Part shown: piece by piece, positions 15,796-23,758 of the stretch | Layout of the letters: each line of letters opens with the position of its first letter | Numbering within the stretch: the stretch's first letter is position 1 | Source: Devosia insulae DS-56 | GTDB taxonomy: Bacteria > Pseudomonadota > Alphaproteobacteria > Rhizobiales > Devosiaceae | Direction: 5' to 3' | Assembly: GCF_000970465.2 (NCBI RefSeq) | Contig: NZ_LAJE02000107.1 | Location: 1-36,967, forward strand | Length of the DNA stretch: 36,967 nt | Notes under the pieces: model-generated | Told to the model about the DNA's origin: nothing | What the model saw: only the letters and a program-made list of their open reading frames with translations | Databases searched by the model: none | Position numbers and translations under genes: made by a program

Positions 15796-16689
15796 CTAGA
15801 ACGACCACTCCCGGGCCTTGCCGACGAGGAAGTCGCGGAAGACGCCGACGCGCTTAGAGTTCTTCAGCGCCGGGGGATAGACAAAATAGGCTTCGTAGGC
15901 CGGCAGCTCGATGCCTTCGAGGACGCGCCGCAAGTTGGTTTCGCCCTCGGTGACATAGTCCGGCAGCATGGCGATGCCGATGCCGGCGCGGGCGGCCTGC
16001 ATCATGCCGTAGATGGCGTTGACCTTCATCGAAGCGCGGCGCGGCGAGGAATCCGGGCGGCCGAGCCGCTCGAGATAGTTGATGTCGCCGAGATAGGACG
16101 GCACCGGCTCGCCGAACGAGATGACGCGGTGCTTGTCGAGATCCTCGACCGCCTGCGGCTCGCCGAACTCCTGGAGGTACTGCTCCGAGGCGTAGAAGTG
16201 GTTGTGCACGGTGAACAGCTTGCGCTGGATCATCTCGGACTGGTTCGGCCGGTGCAGCCGGATGGCAACGTCGGCCTCGCGCATGGCGAGATCGAGTTCG
16301 GCGTCGTTGAGCTTAATCTCGATCTGGATTTCCGGATAAAGGATCAGGAACTCGTGGATGCGCGAGCTCAGCCAGGTCGAGCCTATACCCACTGTGGTGG
16401 TGACGAGCAGGGGGCCGGTGGGCACCTCCTGGCTCTCGGACATCTGGGTCTCGACCTGCTGCAGTTCCCAATGCATGCGGTGCGCGGTGCGGAACAGTTG
16501 CTCGCCCACCTCGGTGAGCACCAGGCCGCGGGCGTGGCGGATGAACAGCTTTAGCCCCAGATCCTCCTCGAGCGCTGAAATCTGCCGCGATACGGCAGAC
16601 TGGCTCATGTTGAGCTTTTCAGCGGCGTGGGTGAAGGACCCGGATTCGGCGGCGGTGTGGAAGATGCGGAGCTTGTCCCAATCCAGCAT
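15796..16689 (-). CDS. lsrB: LysR-type regulator, LsrB/VtlR type
   Basis: A DNA-binding regulator of 297 residues. It begins MLDWDKLRIFHTAAESGSFT, with the winged helix-turn-helix at about 18-60 (AAEKLNMSQSAVSRQISALE), then a periplasmic-binding-type effector domain. Both the opening sequence and the position 3 bases behind trxB match LsrB of Sinorhizobium and VtlR of Brucella, which control redox defence, envelope polysaccharide and a small RNA in those bacteria. The orthology claim rests on remembered sequence and gene order. Co-transcription with trxB is likely. Confidence 0.88.
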   Translation of the reverse strand: MLDWDKLRIFHTAAESGSFTHAAEKLNMSQSAVSRQISALEEDLGLKLFIRHARGLVLTEVGEQLFRTAHRMHWELQQVETQMSESQEVPTGPLLVTTTVGIGSTWLSSRIHEFLILYPEIQIEIKLNDAELDLAMREADVAIRLHRPNQSEMIQRKLFTVHNHFYASEQYLQEFGEPQAVEDLDKHRVISFGEPVPSYLGDINYLERLGRPDSSPRRASMKVNAIYGMMQAARAGIGIAMLPDYVTEGETNLRRVLEGIELPAYEAYFVYPPALKNSKRVGVFRDFLVGKAREWSF

Positions 16690-16692
16690 CGC

Positions 16693-17655
16693 CTATTCCG
16701 CCGCTTCTGCGAGCTCGAGCGATGCCAGATATTCCTCTGCGTCCAAGGCCGCCATGCACCCCATCCCTGCTGCCGTCACCGCCTGCCGGTAGATGTCGTC
16801 GGTGACATCGCCCGCGGCGAAGACGCCGGGGACGTTGGTGGCGGTGCTGCCCGGCTGCACTTCGAGATAGCCGCCCGGCTTCATGTCGAGCTTACCGGAA
16901 AAGATCGAGGTCGCCGGCGAGTGGCCGATGGCGATGAACACGCCGTCGACGGTCTTTTCGGTGACATGGCCGGTCTTAGTGTCGCGGATCTTCACCCCCT
17001 GAACCGAGCGCGGCATGTGCTGGCCGTAGACTTCCTCGATCTCGGCGTTCCAGATCACCTCGACCTTGGGGTTCTTGAACAGCCGCTGCTGCAGGATGCG
17101 CTCGGCGCGGAACTCGCCACGGCGGTGAACCACCGTGACCTTCGACGCGAAATTGGTGAGGAACAGCGCCTCCTCGACCGCGGTATTGCCGCCGCCGACG
17201 ACGATCACTTCCTTGCCGCGATAGAAGAAGCCATCGCAGGTGGCGCAGGCTGAGACACCAAAGCCCTGGAACTTTTCCTCGGATTCGAGGCCCAGCCAGC
17301 GCGCCTGCGCGCCGGTGGCGACGATCACCGCGTCGGCCGTGTAGCGCGTGCCGCCATCGCCGATGAGGACGAATGGGCGCTTGTCGAAATCCACCTCGAC
17401 GATGATGTCATTGATCATCTTGGTGCCGACATGCTCGGCCTGCGCCTTCATCTGCTCCATCAGCCAGGGGCCCTGGATGACGTCGGCGAAGCCGGGATAG
17501 TTCTCGACATCGGTGGTGATGGTGAGCTGGCCGCCCGGCTGGATGCCGGAGATCATGACGGGCTCGAGCATGGCGCGCGCCGCATAGATGGCCGCCGTGT
17601 AGCCGGCAGGACCCGATCCGATGATGACGACCTTGGCGTGCACCTTACGCTCCAC
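16693..17655 (-). CDS. trxB: Thioredoxin-disulfide reductase
   Basis: A cytoplasmic FAD enzyme that passes electrons from NADPH to thioredoxin. The 320-residue protein has the FAD site GSGPAG (13-18), the redox pair CATC (C137, C140) and the NADPH site GGGNTA (154-159), then HRR for the NADPH phosphate and the C-terminal FAD motif GVFAAGDVTDDIYRQ. The frame opens with GTG at 17655 (MERKVHAKVV). A second GTG at 17643 has a better ribosome site (GGAGCGTAAG), so the N terminus is uncertain by four residues. Promoter at 17696-17725; lsrB follows after 3 bases. Confidence 0.95.
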   Translation of the reverse strand: MERKVHAKVVIIGSGPAGYTAAIYAARAMLEPVMISGIQPGGQLTITTDVENYPGFADVIQGPWLMEQMKAQAEHVGTKMINDIIVEVDFDKRPFVLIGDGGTRYTADAVIVATGAQARWLGLESEEKFQGFGVSACATCDGFFYRGKEVIVVGGGNTAVEEALFLTNFASKVTVVHRRGEFRAERILQQRLFKNPKVEVIWNAEIEEVYGQHMPRSVQGVKIRDTKTGHVTEKTVDGVFIAIGHSPATSIFSGKLDMKPGGYLEVQPGSTATNVPGVFAAGDVTDDIYRQAVTAAGMGCMAALDAEEYLASLELAEAAE

Positions 17656-17695
17656 TTACTCTGAGACTTGAGCCCAAGACAAATAGCTATGGACC

Positions 17696-17725
17696 AAAAT
17701 AGGAGGTTCGGCGCGCACCTTTCAA
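17696..17725 (-). promoter_or_regulatory. Candidate promoter of the trxB-lsrB operon
   Basis: TTGAAA (17725-17720), 18 bases and TATTTT (17701-17696) on the minus strand, about 40 bases ahead of trxB. Just upstream an 8-pair inverted repeat CCATCGCC-CTGA-GGCGATGG (17734-17753) could be an operator or the 3' end of the greA transcript. Confidence 0.5.
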
Positions 17726-17785
17726 GGGCACTACCATCGCCCTGAGGCGATGGAGCGCACGGACTCACCGAAAAGTCACAGCCGC

Positions 17786-17805
17786 CGGGCGCGACAAAGC
17801 GCCCG
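17786..17805 (-). terminator. Possible terminator after greA
   Basis: CGGGCGC (17786-17792) pairs with GCGCCCG (17799-17805), 8 bases past the greA stop codon. Only a weak T-rich stretch follows on the minus strand. Confidence 0.4.
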
Positions 17806-17813
17806 AGCGGGGC

Positions 17814-18287
17814 TCAGACGAACTTTACGTCGAGGATTTCGTAGGTCTTGGCGCCGCCTGGGGCAGCGACTTCGACCGAATCGCCGGCTTCCTTGCCGAT
17901 CATGGCGCGGGCGATGGGCGACGAGATCGAGATGCGGCCCTTCGACAGGTCCGCCTCGGCGTCGCCGACGATCTGGTACTGCTTCTCGGCTTCGGTATCC
18001 TCATCGACCAGCTTTACCGTGGCGCCGAACTTGATGGTCGAGCCGCTGAGCTTGGTGATGTCGATGATGTCGGCGAGCGCCAGCAGCGCCTCGAGTTCCT
18101 TGATCCGGCCTTCGTTGAGGCTCTGCTGCTCCTTGGCGGCATGATACTCGGCGTTTTCGCTGAGGTCGCCATGGGCGCGCGCTTCAGAGATATCGGCAAT
18201 GATCTTGGGGCGCTCTTCGGAGGTGCGGCGACGATATTCCTCCGACAGGGTCTTGTGACCGCTCGGTGTCATCGGAATTTTGTCCAT
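17814..18287 (-). CDS. greA: Transcription elongation factor GreA
   Basis: GreA enters the secondary channel of RNA polymerase and stimulates cleavage of backtracked RNA. The 157-residue protein has the N-terminal coiled coil with the tip acids ([19 protein letters not shown]) and the C-terminal FKBP-like domain ([22 protein letters not shown]). Length is normal. I chose the ATG at 18287 ([11 protein letters not shown]) behind GGAGACGGCC over a longer open frame. In the leader are a perfect palindrome GTCAGCATGCTGAC (18338-18351) and GCCTTCG-G-CGAAGGC (18377-18391) next to a TTGACC box (18400-18395), a possible regulated promoter. Confidence 0.95.
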   Translation of the reverse strand: MDKIPMTPSGHKTLSEEYRRRTSEERPKIIADISEARAHGDLSENAEYHAAKEQQSLNEGRIKELEALLALADIIDITKLSGSTIKFGATVKLVDEDTEAEKQYQIVGDAEADLSKGRISISSPIARAMIGKEAGDSVEVAAPGGAKTYEILDVKFV

Positions 18288-18486
18288 GGCCGTCTCCAAC
18301 GCAAAGAAAGGCTCCCCTGCCAAAGTCATTCGGCGTCGTCAGCATGCTGACCTGAGGGGGAGCGTCTATGTAAACTGCCTTCGGCGAAGGCTTCGGTCAA
18401 GCGGGGCGTATCCGCGCTGTGCGAGCGGTGCATATCGTTGCGGATAGGCTTGTGGTCAAGGGGCTCCGCAACCGCGTTGGCGCGGC

Positions 18487-20160
18487 TCAGGTGTCAGGCT
18501 GGGCGTAGTCCGCGGCGGTGAACCGCTCGAGCACGCGGTGCAGGCCCATCAGGCCATGCTGGACGTTGTCGACGCGGATCTCGTTATTGTAGGTCTCGGT
18601 GCGGATGCCGCCTTCGACGCGCTGGCGCTGGCCGATGTAGAACATGTCGTCATCGGTCTTGAACTGCAGCCGCGCCAGGCTTCTGGCGCCGCGCAGGATG
18701 GCGGTCCGATAGCTGGCCTGGCGTGGCTTGTCGTCATAGAGCCGAGCCAGCTCGAAGGCATCGATCAGGCCCTCGAGATAGACGCCGGTCGCCGAGGCAT
18801 GCGGTGGGCCGAGGTGCGGCCGCTCCGGGTCGTAGAAGCGGCCAAGCAGGTCGGCATAGGGGGCGCTGTCCCATTGCTGCATCGAGAGCAGCCAATCGTT
18901 CATTTCGAAGATGAAGCCATCCAGCTCCGGCTCGTCGACCAGCTCGCGCATGACGAAATGCGCCTGTGTGTGCCACGGCACGAAGGCCGGGTTGGAATCG
19001 GCGCGGAACCAGCCGCGGTAATAGCGGAAGGCGCGCATATAGGCGTCGACGGTGACGCCGGGCAGCCCGGCCTTCAACGCGTAGGCCCAGAACAGCAGGG
19101 TCTCGCCGGGATAGAAGTTCTGGCAATCGTTGCGGTCGGCCGGGGCATAGAAGGTGCGGAAGCTGCCATCGGCATTGTGGAGGTGGTTGATGGTGGCGGT
19201 CAGCCGCGTCAGCGCTTCGGCATGACGGTTGCGGTTGGGTGACTCGAGGATGGCGAGTGCCATGAGCGCGACGCCGCCCAATTTGACCTTCTCCTCTTCG
19301 ATGGCGAGGCCATAGTCGCCTTCCTCGCGGTAGTAGGTGGCAAGCAGGTGGTCGAGATTGCGGTCGGCGCGGTCGCGGGCATCCGGGTCCGCCGTGCGGG
19401 CGGCGATGCGGCCGAGGCAGATGGTGGCCATGGCCTGGCGGATGGTGTTGTCGCCGTCGGCTTCGGTGCCGCGGCTCGGCCAATACTTGTAGACGGTCCG
19501 ACCGTCGGGCTGAACCTGGTTCAGCATCCAGCGCGACATGCCGCCCGCGAGCTCCGCTACGGCCCGCTGGTCCATGGGGACGAGCTCGATCGGGCGTGCG
19601 GCGCGGAACAGCGACCGAACGTCGGCGCCACCGGGCGTGAGCCGGCAGAGATACTGCTCCGACTTGAAGGTGGCCGCGGTGATCGCTCCGACGGCCAGCG
19701 CGTCGGCGGTCAGGCCATCGCTTTCGAGCAGGCTGGCGATGGCGCGCTTGGGCGATCGGTTGGAGGCGATCAATTCGGTCGGGGCGAACAGCGAGTGCAA
19801 CTGGCCGCCTTCGAGCAGTGCCACGCCAAGGATGCCGGCCTGGTTATTGTCGAGCCGCCCGGAGTTGAGGTCGGCGGGAACCGGGCGCAGCGAGTGACAG
19901 AAATTCAGTTCCACCGTATCCGTCTGGCCGTCAGCGAGATCGAGCTCGTCAATCGTCTTGTCGAGCACCACGGCCAGCGTGTCACCGGCGACGCAAATGC
20001 GCTGGCGGATCTGGCCGCGCCGGCGACTGGTGGCCACCACAACGCTGCCGAGCGTCTTGGAGAAGCGGGGCAGGGCGGCGTCGCCATCGAGTGCGTCGGC
20101 CAGTGCAGCGCGCAGCGTGGTTCTGACATCGGCTCCAGCATCCATCACGTCACTTGGCAT
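18487..20160 (-). CDS. Two-domain protein: N-terminal alpha/beta domain plus probable alpha/alpha toroid, unknown (557 aa)
   Basis: No signal peptide or membrane segment. Residues about 1-190 look like a compact alpha/beta domain (GSVVVATSRRRGQIRQR, NNQAGILGVALLEGG, ALAVGAITAATFKSEQYL) of a kind I cannot place. From about 200 to the end there are repeated paired helices with aromatic and acidic residues (GMSRWMLNQVQPDGR, EEEKVKLGGVALMALAIL, NFYPGETLLFWAYALKAG, RVDNVQHGLMGLHRVL), the pattern of an (alpha/alpha) toroid as in glucuronyl epimerase-, lantibiotic cyclase- or glycosidase-like proteins. Acid-rich helix ends and His/Trp suggest an enzyme acting on a sugar or polymer. The start at 20160 lies behind AGGATACC. 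It is a single gene. Confidence 0.75.
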   Translation of the reverse strand: MPSDVMDAGADVRTTLRAALADALDGDAALPRFSKTLGSVVVATSRRRGQIRQRICVAGDTLAVVLDKTIDELDLADGQTDTVELNFCHSLRPVPADLNSGRLDNNQAGILGVALLEGGQLHSLFAPTELIASNRSPKRAIASLLESDGLTADALAVGAITAATFKSEQYLCRLTPGGADVRSLFRAARPIELVPMDQRAVAELAGGMSRWMLNQVQPDGRTVYKYWPSRGTEADGDNTIRQAMATICLGRIAARTADPDARDRADRNLDHLLATYYREEGDYGLAIEEEKVKLGGVALMALAILESPNRNRHAEALTRLTATINHLHNADGSFRTFYAPADRNDCQNFYPGETLLFWAYALKAGLPGVTVDAYMRAFRYYRGWFRADSNPAFVPWHTQAHFVMRELVDEPELDGFIFEMNDWLLSMQQWDSAPYADLLGRFYDPERPHLGPPHASATGVYLEGLIDAFELARLYDDKPRQASYRTAILRGARSLARLQFKTDDDMFYIGQRQRVEGGIRTETYNNEIRVDNVQHGLMGLHRVLERFTAADYAQPDT

Positions 20161-20221
20161 CTCGCGGTATCCTGTTGTGGCATAGCCACGCTGAAGGCTC
20201 TCGGCGCATGGGCAAATAGGG

Positions 20222-20251
20222 TTGCCCCGCCACTCTGAAGTGGCGGGGCAA
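20222..20251 (-). terminator. Strong hairpin after the Gly-Asp repeat gene
   Basis: TTGCCCCGCCACT (20222-20234) pairs perfectly with AGTGGCGGGGCAA (20239-20251) around CTGA. It lies 6 bases past the stop codon at 20258. The T-content after it is low, so stability of the stem may matter more. Confidence 0.65.
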
Positions 20252-20257
20252 GGTTAT

Positions 20258-20755
<498 letters not shown>

Positions 20756-21023
20756 GTTGATACCCTCATCAGGTGTTGGTTTCGATGGGGCGGTTAATGA
20801 TCCCTTGCCACTGAACGCGATCTGAACGCGCGGTTCATGGTGACGGGTTCTCGCGCGCATTTCCGCGCGTGCGTTGTTCACTGGTAGGTTTTCCGCAACT
20901 CTAGCGGAAAATCTGTCGTAATTCCGCTGTCGCTGGAATGACACCGGCGAACACGTCGGTGATCATACGACTTTCTTGCGGGCTTTCCACAATGGGGCCA
21001 GCGGCACCTCGAGGCCAAAAACA
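20756..21023. promoter_or_regulatory. Regulatory gap upstream of the Gly-Asp repeat gene
   Basis: No gene is seen. Two copies of CTGAACGCG begin at 20811 and 20822, 11 bases apart, the spacing of sites for OmpR/PhoB-type response regulators. Also present are a hairpin CGCGCG/CGCGCG (20852-20869) and an 8-base inverted repeat TTTTCCGC/GCGGAAAA (20889-20911), which could be operators. Confidence 0.4.
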
Positions 21024-21049
21024 AAGGCGCAGCCCGAGAGCTGCGCCTT
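21024..21049 (-). terminator. Terminator of the cold-shock gene
   Basis: AAGGCGCAGC (21024-21033) pairs with GCTGCGCCTT (21040-21049). On the minus strand it is followed by TGTTTTTGG. Confidence 0.85.
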
Positions 21050-21100
21050 GTCTGATCTGGCGTTGATCCGGCGGGATGCCCCAAGGCATCCGATCGGAAA

Positions 21101-21310
21101 TCAAGACGCCTGGAGGTTGTCGGCGGCGTTCTTGCCGGTCCGCTTGTCCTTGACGATCTCGTACGTCACCTTCTGGCCTTCATCGAGGCCCGAAAGCCCC
21201 GAACGCTGGACAGCGGAGATATGCACGAACACATCAGCCCCACCCTCGTCGGGCTGAATGAAGCCATAGCCCTTCTGGCCGTTAAACCATTTCACAGTGC
21301 CGGTAGCCAT
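21101..21310 (-). CDS. cspA: Cold-shock protein, CspA family
   Basis: A 69-residue single-strand RNA and DNA chaperone with an OB fold. The RNA-binding motifs KGYGFI (13-18) and VFVHI (27-31) are intact, as is the opening [10 protein letters not shown]. The ATG at 21310 follows AAAGGGACTATTT. The gene has a hairpin terminator at 21024-21049 and a gap of more than 400 bases upstream; a long structured leader, as in other csp genes, is possible. Alphaproteobacteria carry several csp paralogues, so this copy is not necessarily cold-induced. Confidence 0.95.
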   Translation of the reverse strand: MATGTVKWFNGQKGYGFIQPDEGGADVFVHISAVQRSGLSGLDEGQKVTYEIVKDKRTGKNAADNLQAS

Positions 21311-21743
21311 AAATAGTCCCTTTCGCAGTCTGCCGTGGCAGTTCCCACCCCAATGGAAACTCCGCCAATCGAATTCTTGGAATGACCTCAGCAGGCGCGT
21401 TTGAGACGCCAGGCACGAAGTGTCGGCCGCAATATTCGACGGTTAACTTGTAGACCGAAAAATTCCGCCTATCAATACGGGGTCGTGAACTGGTTTTGCC
21501 CGGCGTGCAGGGGGCACGTCGGGTTGAAATTCGATCTGACTAGCAGGCCATCGGGCCCGGGGAGTGGGGCGCCGAAGGCGTAGAGATACCGGGCGACTCG
21601 GCCCGACGAGCGGGCTTCCGCTGTCGCGAAATGCCCATAGCTCAGTGTATGCCTCGGCAATGTGACAGCAAAGTGGAAATTCCGCCACTTGCGCATCTTC
21701 CCCGCGACAAGCCGACGCGCTACATGCGTGCGGTTCCAGCCCG
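21311..21743. other. 433-base gap between the csp and methyltransferase genes
   Basis: This divergent region should hold the cspA leader and promoter on the minus strand (an AATATT box is at about 21431-21436, weak) and the promoter of the methyltransferase gene on the plus strand. Frames that cross it translate to low-quality sequence and are not credible genes. No tRNA-like fold was found. Confidence 0.4.
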
Positions 21744-22676
21744 GTGCCAAGCAACTTGCGCGAAATACAGTATTCGTCCGGCGACCTCGTCGCCGATCGT
21801 CGTGCGTCCTACGCCGCGGCGCTCGCCGCCGAGCGCGCTTTTGCGGAAGCTGCCGACCTGATGGCACAGGCGCTGGAAATGGTGCCGCAATGGGTGGCCG
21901 GCTGGAACCTGCTCGGCGGCTACCGCGAGGCGGCGGGCGATATCGCGGGCGCCGTGGCGGCGTGGACGCAACTGCTGCAGCTCGACGCCAGGGGGCTGTT
22001 CGGCGCGGCGCTGAAGCTCGCCGCGCATGGCGCAGGTGGCTCGACAGCGGCGGCCCCGGCCTATGTCGAGGCACTGTTCGACGACTATGCGCCGCGCTTC
22101 GAAGACTCGCTGGTCGCGCGGCTGGGTTACCGGACGCCGGAAATGCTCGAAGTGGTGATCCGCAATGCGCTCACGGCGCGCGGCGCGGCGCGGTTCGAGC
22201 GGGCGCTGGACCTCGGCTGCGGTACCGGGTTGATGGGCGCGCGGCTGCGGCCTCTGGCCGATCGGCTGGAGGGCGTGGATCTGTCAGCGAACATGCTGGT
22301 GGAGGCGCGGCGCAAGGGGGTCTACGACCGACTCGAGAAGGCGGACCTGGTGAGCTACCTGCTCGGTGAGCCGGGGTCGGTCGACCTGATCGTCGCCGCC
22401 GACGTGTTCAACTATGTCGGCGCGCTGGAGGGGGCGCTGACGGCCGCCGGCAGCGCGCTGCGGCCGGGCGGGATGGTGGCGTTTTCGCTCGAGACGCATA
22501 CGGGTGGCGATGCGGTGCGGCTGGGGACGACATTGCGGTTCCAGCATGCGACCGAGCCGACGCTGGCGATCTGCCGGGCGGCGGGGTTGCGGGTCGTCAT
22601 GGTGGAAGCGACGACGATCCGCATGGATCGCGGCCTGCCGGTCGAGGGGACGATCGTCCTCGCCGAACGGCTGTGA
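21744..22676 (+). CDS. TPR-containing class I SAM methyltransferase
   Basis: The 310-residue protein has an N-terminal pair of tetratricopeptide-like helices (about 18-70: RASYAAALAAERAFAEAADL, WVAGWNLLGGYREAAGD) and a C-terminal methyltransferase domain with motif I DLGCGTGLMGARL, then GVDLSANMLVEAR and LIVAADVFNYVGAL. Its opening SSGDLVADRRASYA and the linker YVEALFDDYAPRFEDSLV recall a family widespread in alphaproteobacteria whose substrate is unknown. The start is a GTG at 21744 without a clear ribosome site; a TTG at 21756 is an alternative. A hairpin follows the stop codon. Confidence 0.85.
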   Translation: MPSNLREIQYSSGDLVADRRASYAAALAAERAFAEAADLMAQALEMVPQWVAGWNLLGGYREAAGDIAGAVAAWTQLLQLDARGLFGAALKLAAHGAGGSTAAAPAYVEALFDDYAPRFEDSLVARLGYRTPEMLEVVIRNALTARGAARFERALDLGCGTGLMGARLRPLADRLEGVDLSANMLVEARRKGVYDRLEKADLVSYLLGEPGSVDLIVAADVFNYVGALEGALTAAGSALRPGGMVAFSLETHTGGDAVRLGTTLRFQHATEPTLAICRAAGLRVVMVEATTIRMDRGLPVEGTIVLAERL

Positions 22677-22704
22677 TCGGGACCGGCAAGTAACCGGCCC
22701 CGAT
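22676..22704. terminator. Hairpin between convergent methyltransferase and dioxygenase genes
   Basis: ATCGGGACCGG (22676-22686) and CCGGCCCCGAT (22694-22704) pair with one mismatch. It fills the 33-base gap between the two stop codons and could end transcripts from both sides; TGGGTT follows on the plus strand. Confidence 0.55.
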
Positions 22705-22709
22705 TGGGT

Positions 22710-23504
22710 TCAGGCGAGCGCCCGGCGGATGGCCAACTCCACTGGAGAGGTGTCGCTATCGGCGCGGTCGAGACGCAGCGGCTCCCGCGGCAGCAATGGC
22801 GGCTGGGCCATGAAGCGCGGCTCGGTGCCATGGTGTGGCTGGGCGGCATGCACCAGGAACGGATGGCAGAGATAGACCGTGCCGGGGCTGCCGGTGGCGA
22901 GAACCTCCGGCCGATGCGCCGAGGCGGCAAAATTGTCGGCCGCGAGCTCGCGCAATGTCAGCCCGGCTTCGCCCGCCGGCGCCAGTTGCCGCGCGATATC
23001 GAGATGCGAGCCGACGCGGATGCGGGTCGGCGCATCCTGTTCGCCAACTTCCGAGAACAGGAACAGCATGAGCAGCGCGCGGCCGCGTGAGCTGACATTG
23101 GCGCGCCAGCTCAGGAAGTCGCTCGGGTTCTCCTCCCAGCCGAAGCTGACATCGATGTGCCAGCCGGCATCGCCCGGATCTTCGGGCGAAGGGAAGCGGA
23201 CCGGGAAGGTACCGAGATTGCCCTGCGGCAGCCAGCGGCCGGCACCGACCAGTTGATCGAAGGCGGCGCGCAGCACCGGGGTATTGGCTGCCGCGACGAA
23301 TGGCGCCTGGCTGTAGTTGCCGAGGCGGATGACCGGCTTGGTCCAGGTTTTGGGATCGTCGGGGTCGCACCCGGTATCGGCCCAGAGGATGGCGCGACCT
23401 TCAGCCGCGAGATCGGCCGAGAAGGCATTGTCGATGCGGACGAAGCCGTCGGTGATGAAGGCGTCGAGTTGCGCTGCGCTGAGCGCGGGAGTGTTCACAG
23501 GCAT
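22710..23504 (-). CDS. Phytanoyl-CoA dioxygenase (PhyH) family protein
   Basis: A probable Fe(II)/2-oxoglutarate oxygenase of 264 residues. The metal site is visible as H116 and D118 in WHIDVSFG and a histidine in CHPFLVHAAQ (H219, or less likely H214), with a following arginine (R230) for 2-oxoglutarate. The opening LDAFITDGFVRIDNAF is the typical first segment of the family. Substrate unknown. The ATG at 23504 (MPVNTPALSAA) has a weak ribosome site (CGGAAACACCAA). The 5' leader contains several hairpins. Confidence 0.85.
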   Translation of the reverse strand: MPVNTPALSAAQLDAFITDGFVRIDNAFSADLAAEGRAILWADTGCDPDDPKTWTKPVIRLGNYSQAPFVAAANTPVLRAAFDQLVGAGRWLPQGNLGTFPVRFPSPEDPGDAGWHIDVSFGWEENPSDFLSWRANVSSRGRALLMLFLFSEVGEQDAPTRIRVGSHLDIARQLAPAGEAGLTLRELAADNFAASAHRPEVLATGSPGTVYLCHPFLVHAAQPHHGTEPRFMAQPPLLPREPLRLDRADSDTSPVELAIRRALA

Positions 23505-23758
23505 TTGGTGTTTCCGAATTCGCATGAGCTCGCGCCATGTCGACAGGCAAAGCCAGCGACGGCGAGCAGGGCCCCAAGGGGCAGTGGCGTTGCCTTACGG
23601 CTCCTCAGGCGAGGAGAAACACCGATGCGAAATTGCGGATCATCATCATGATGCGCGGAACATAGCGGAGGAAACGACGAGGTCAAGCCGCGGAGACAGT
23701 GGTCGGCCGCACCTTACCGTTGGGGGAGAGGTAGGCGCGACCACGGCAAATCGCCCCG
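23505..23758 (-). promoter_or_regulatory. Structured leader region of the PhyH gene
   Basis: No gene is visible in these 254 bases. Read towards the PhyH gene there are a hairpin CTCCTC-GCCT-GAGGAG (23616-23601), a short GCC/GGC stem (23601-23592), a GCCCC/GGGGC stem (23582-23571) and flanking GGCAA/TTGCC complementarity that could close a multi-branch. No known riboswitch consensus was recognised. Confidence 0.3.

Noticed and set aside
21640-21750. Possible tRNA 3' end (GGTTCCAGCCC followed by GGTGCCA)
   Set aside because: The T-loop does not fit the TTCRA rule and no matching 5' acceptor arm lies 70-90 bases upstream.
21443-22074. Minus-strand frames between cspA and the methyltransferase gene (with GLEPHA- and WNRTH-type starts)
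   Set aside because: They overlap the methyltransferase gene, have no ribosome site and resemble the spurious translations often produced by non-coding DNA; no domain is visible.
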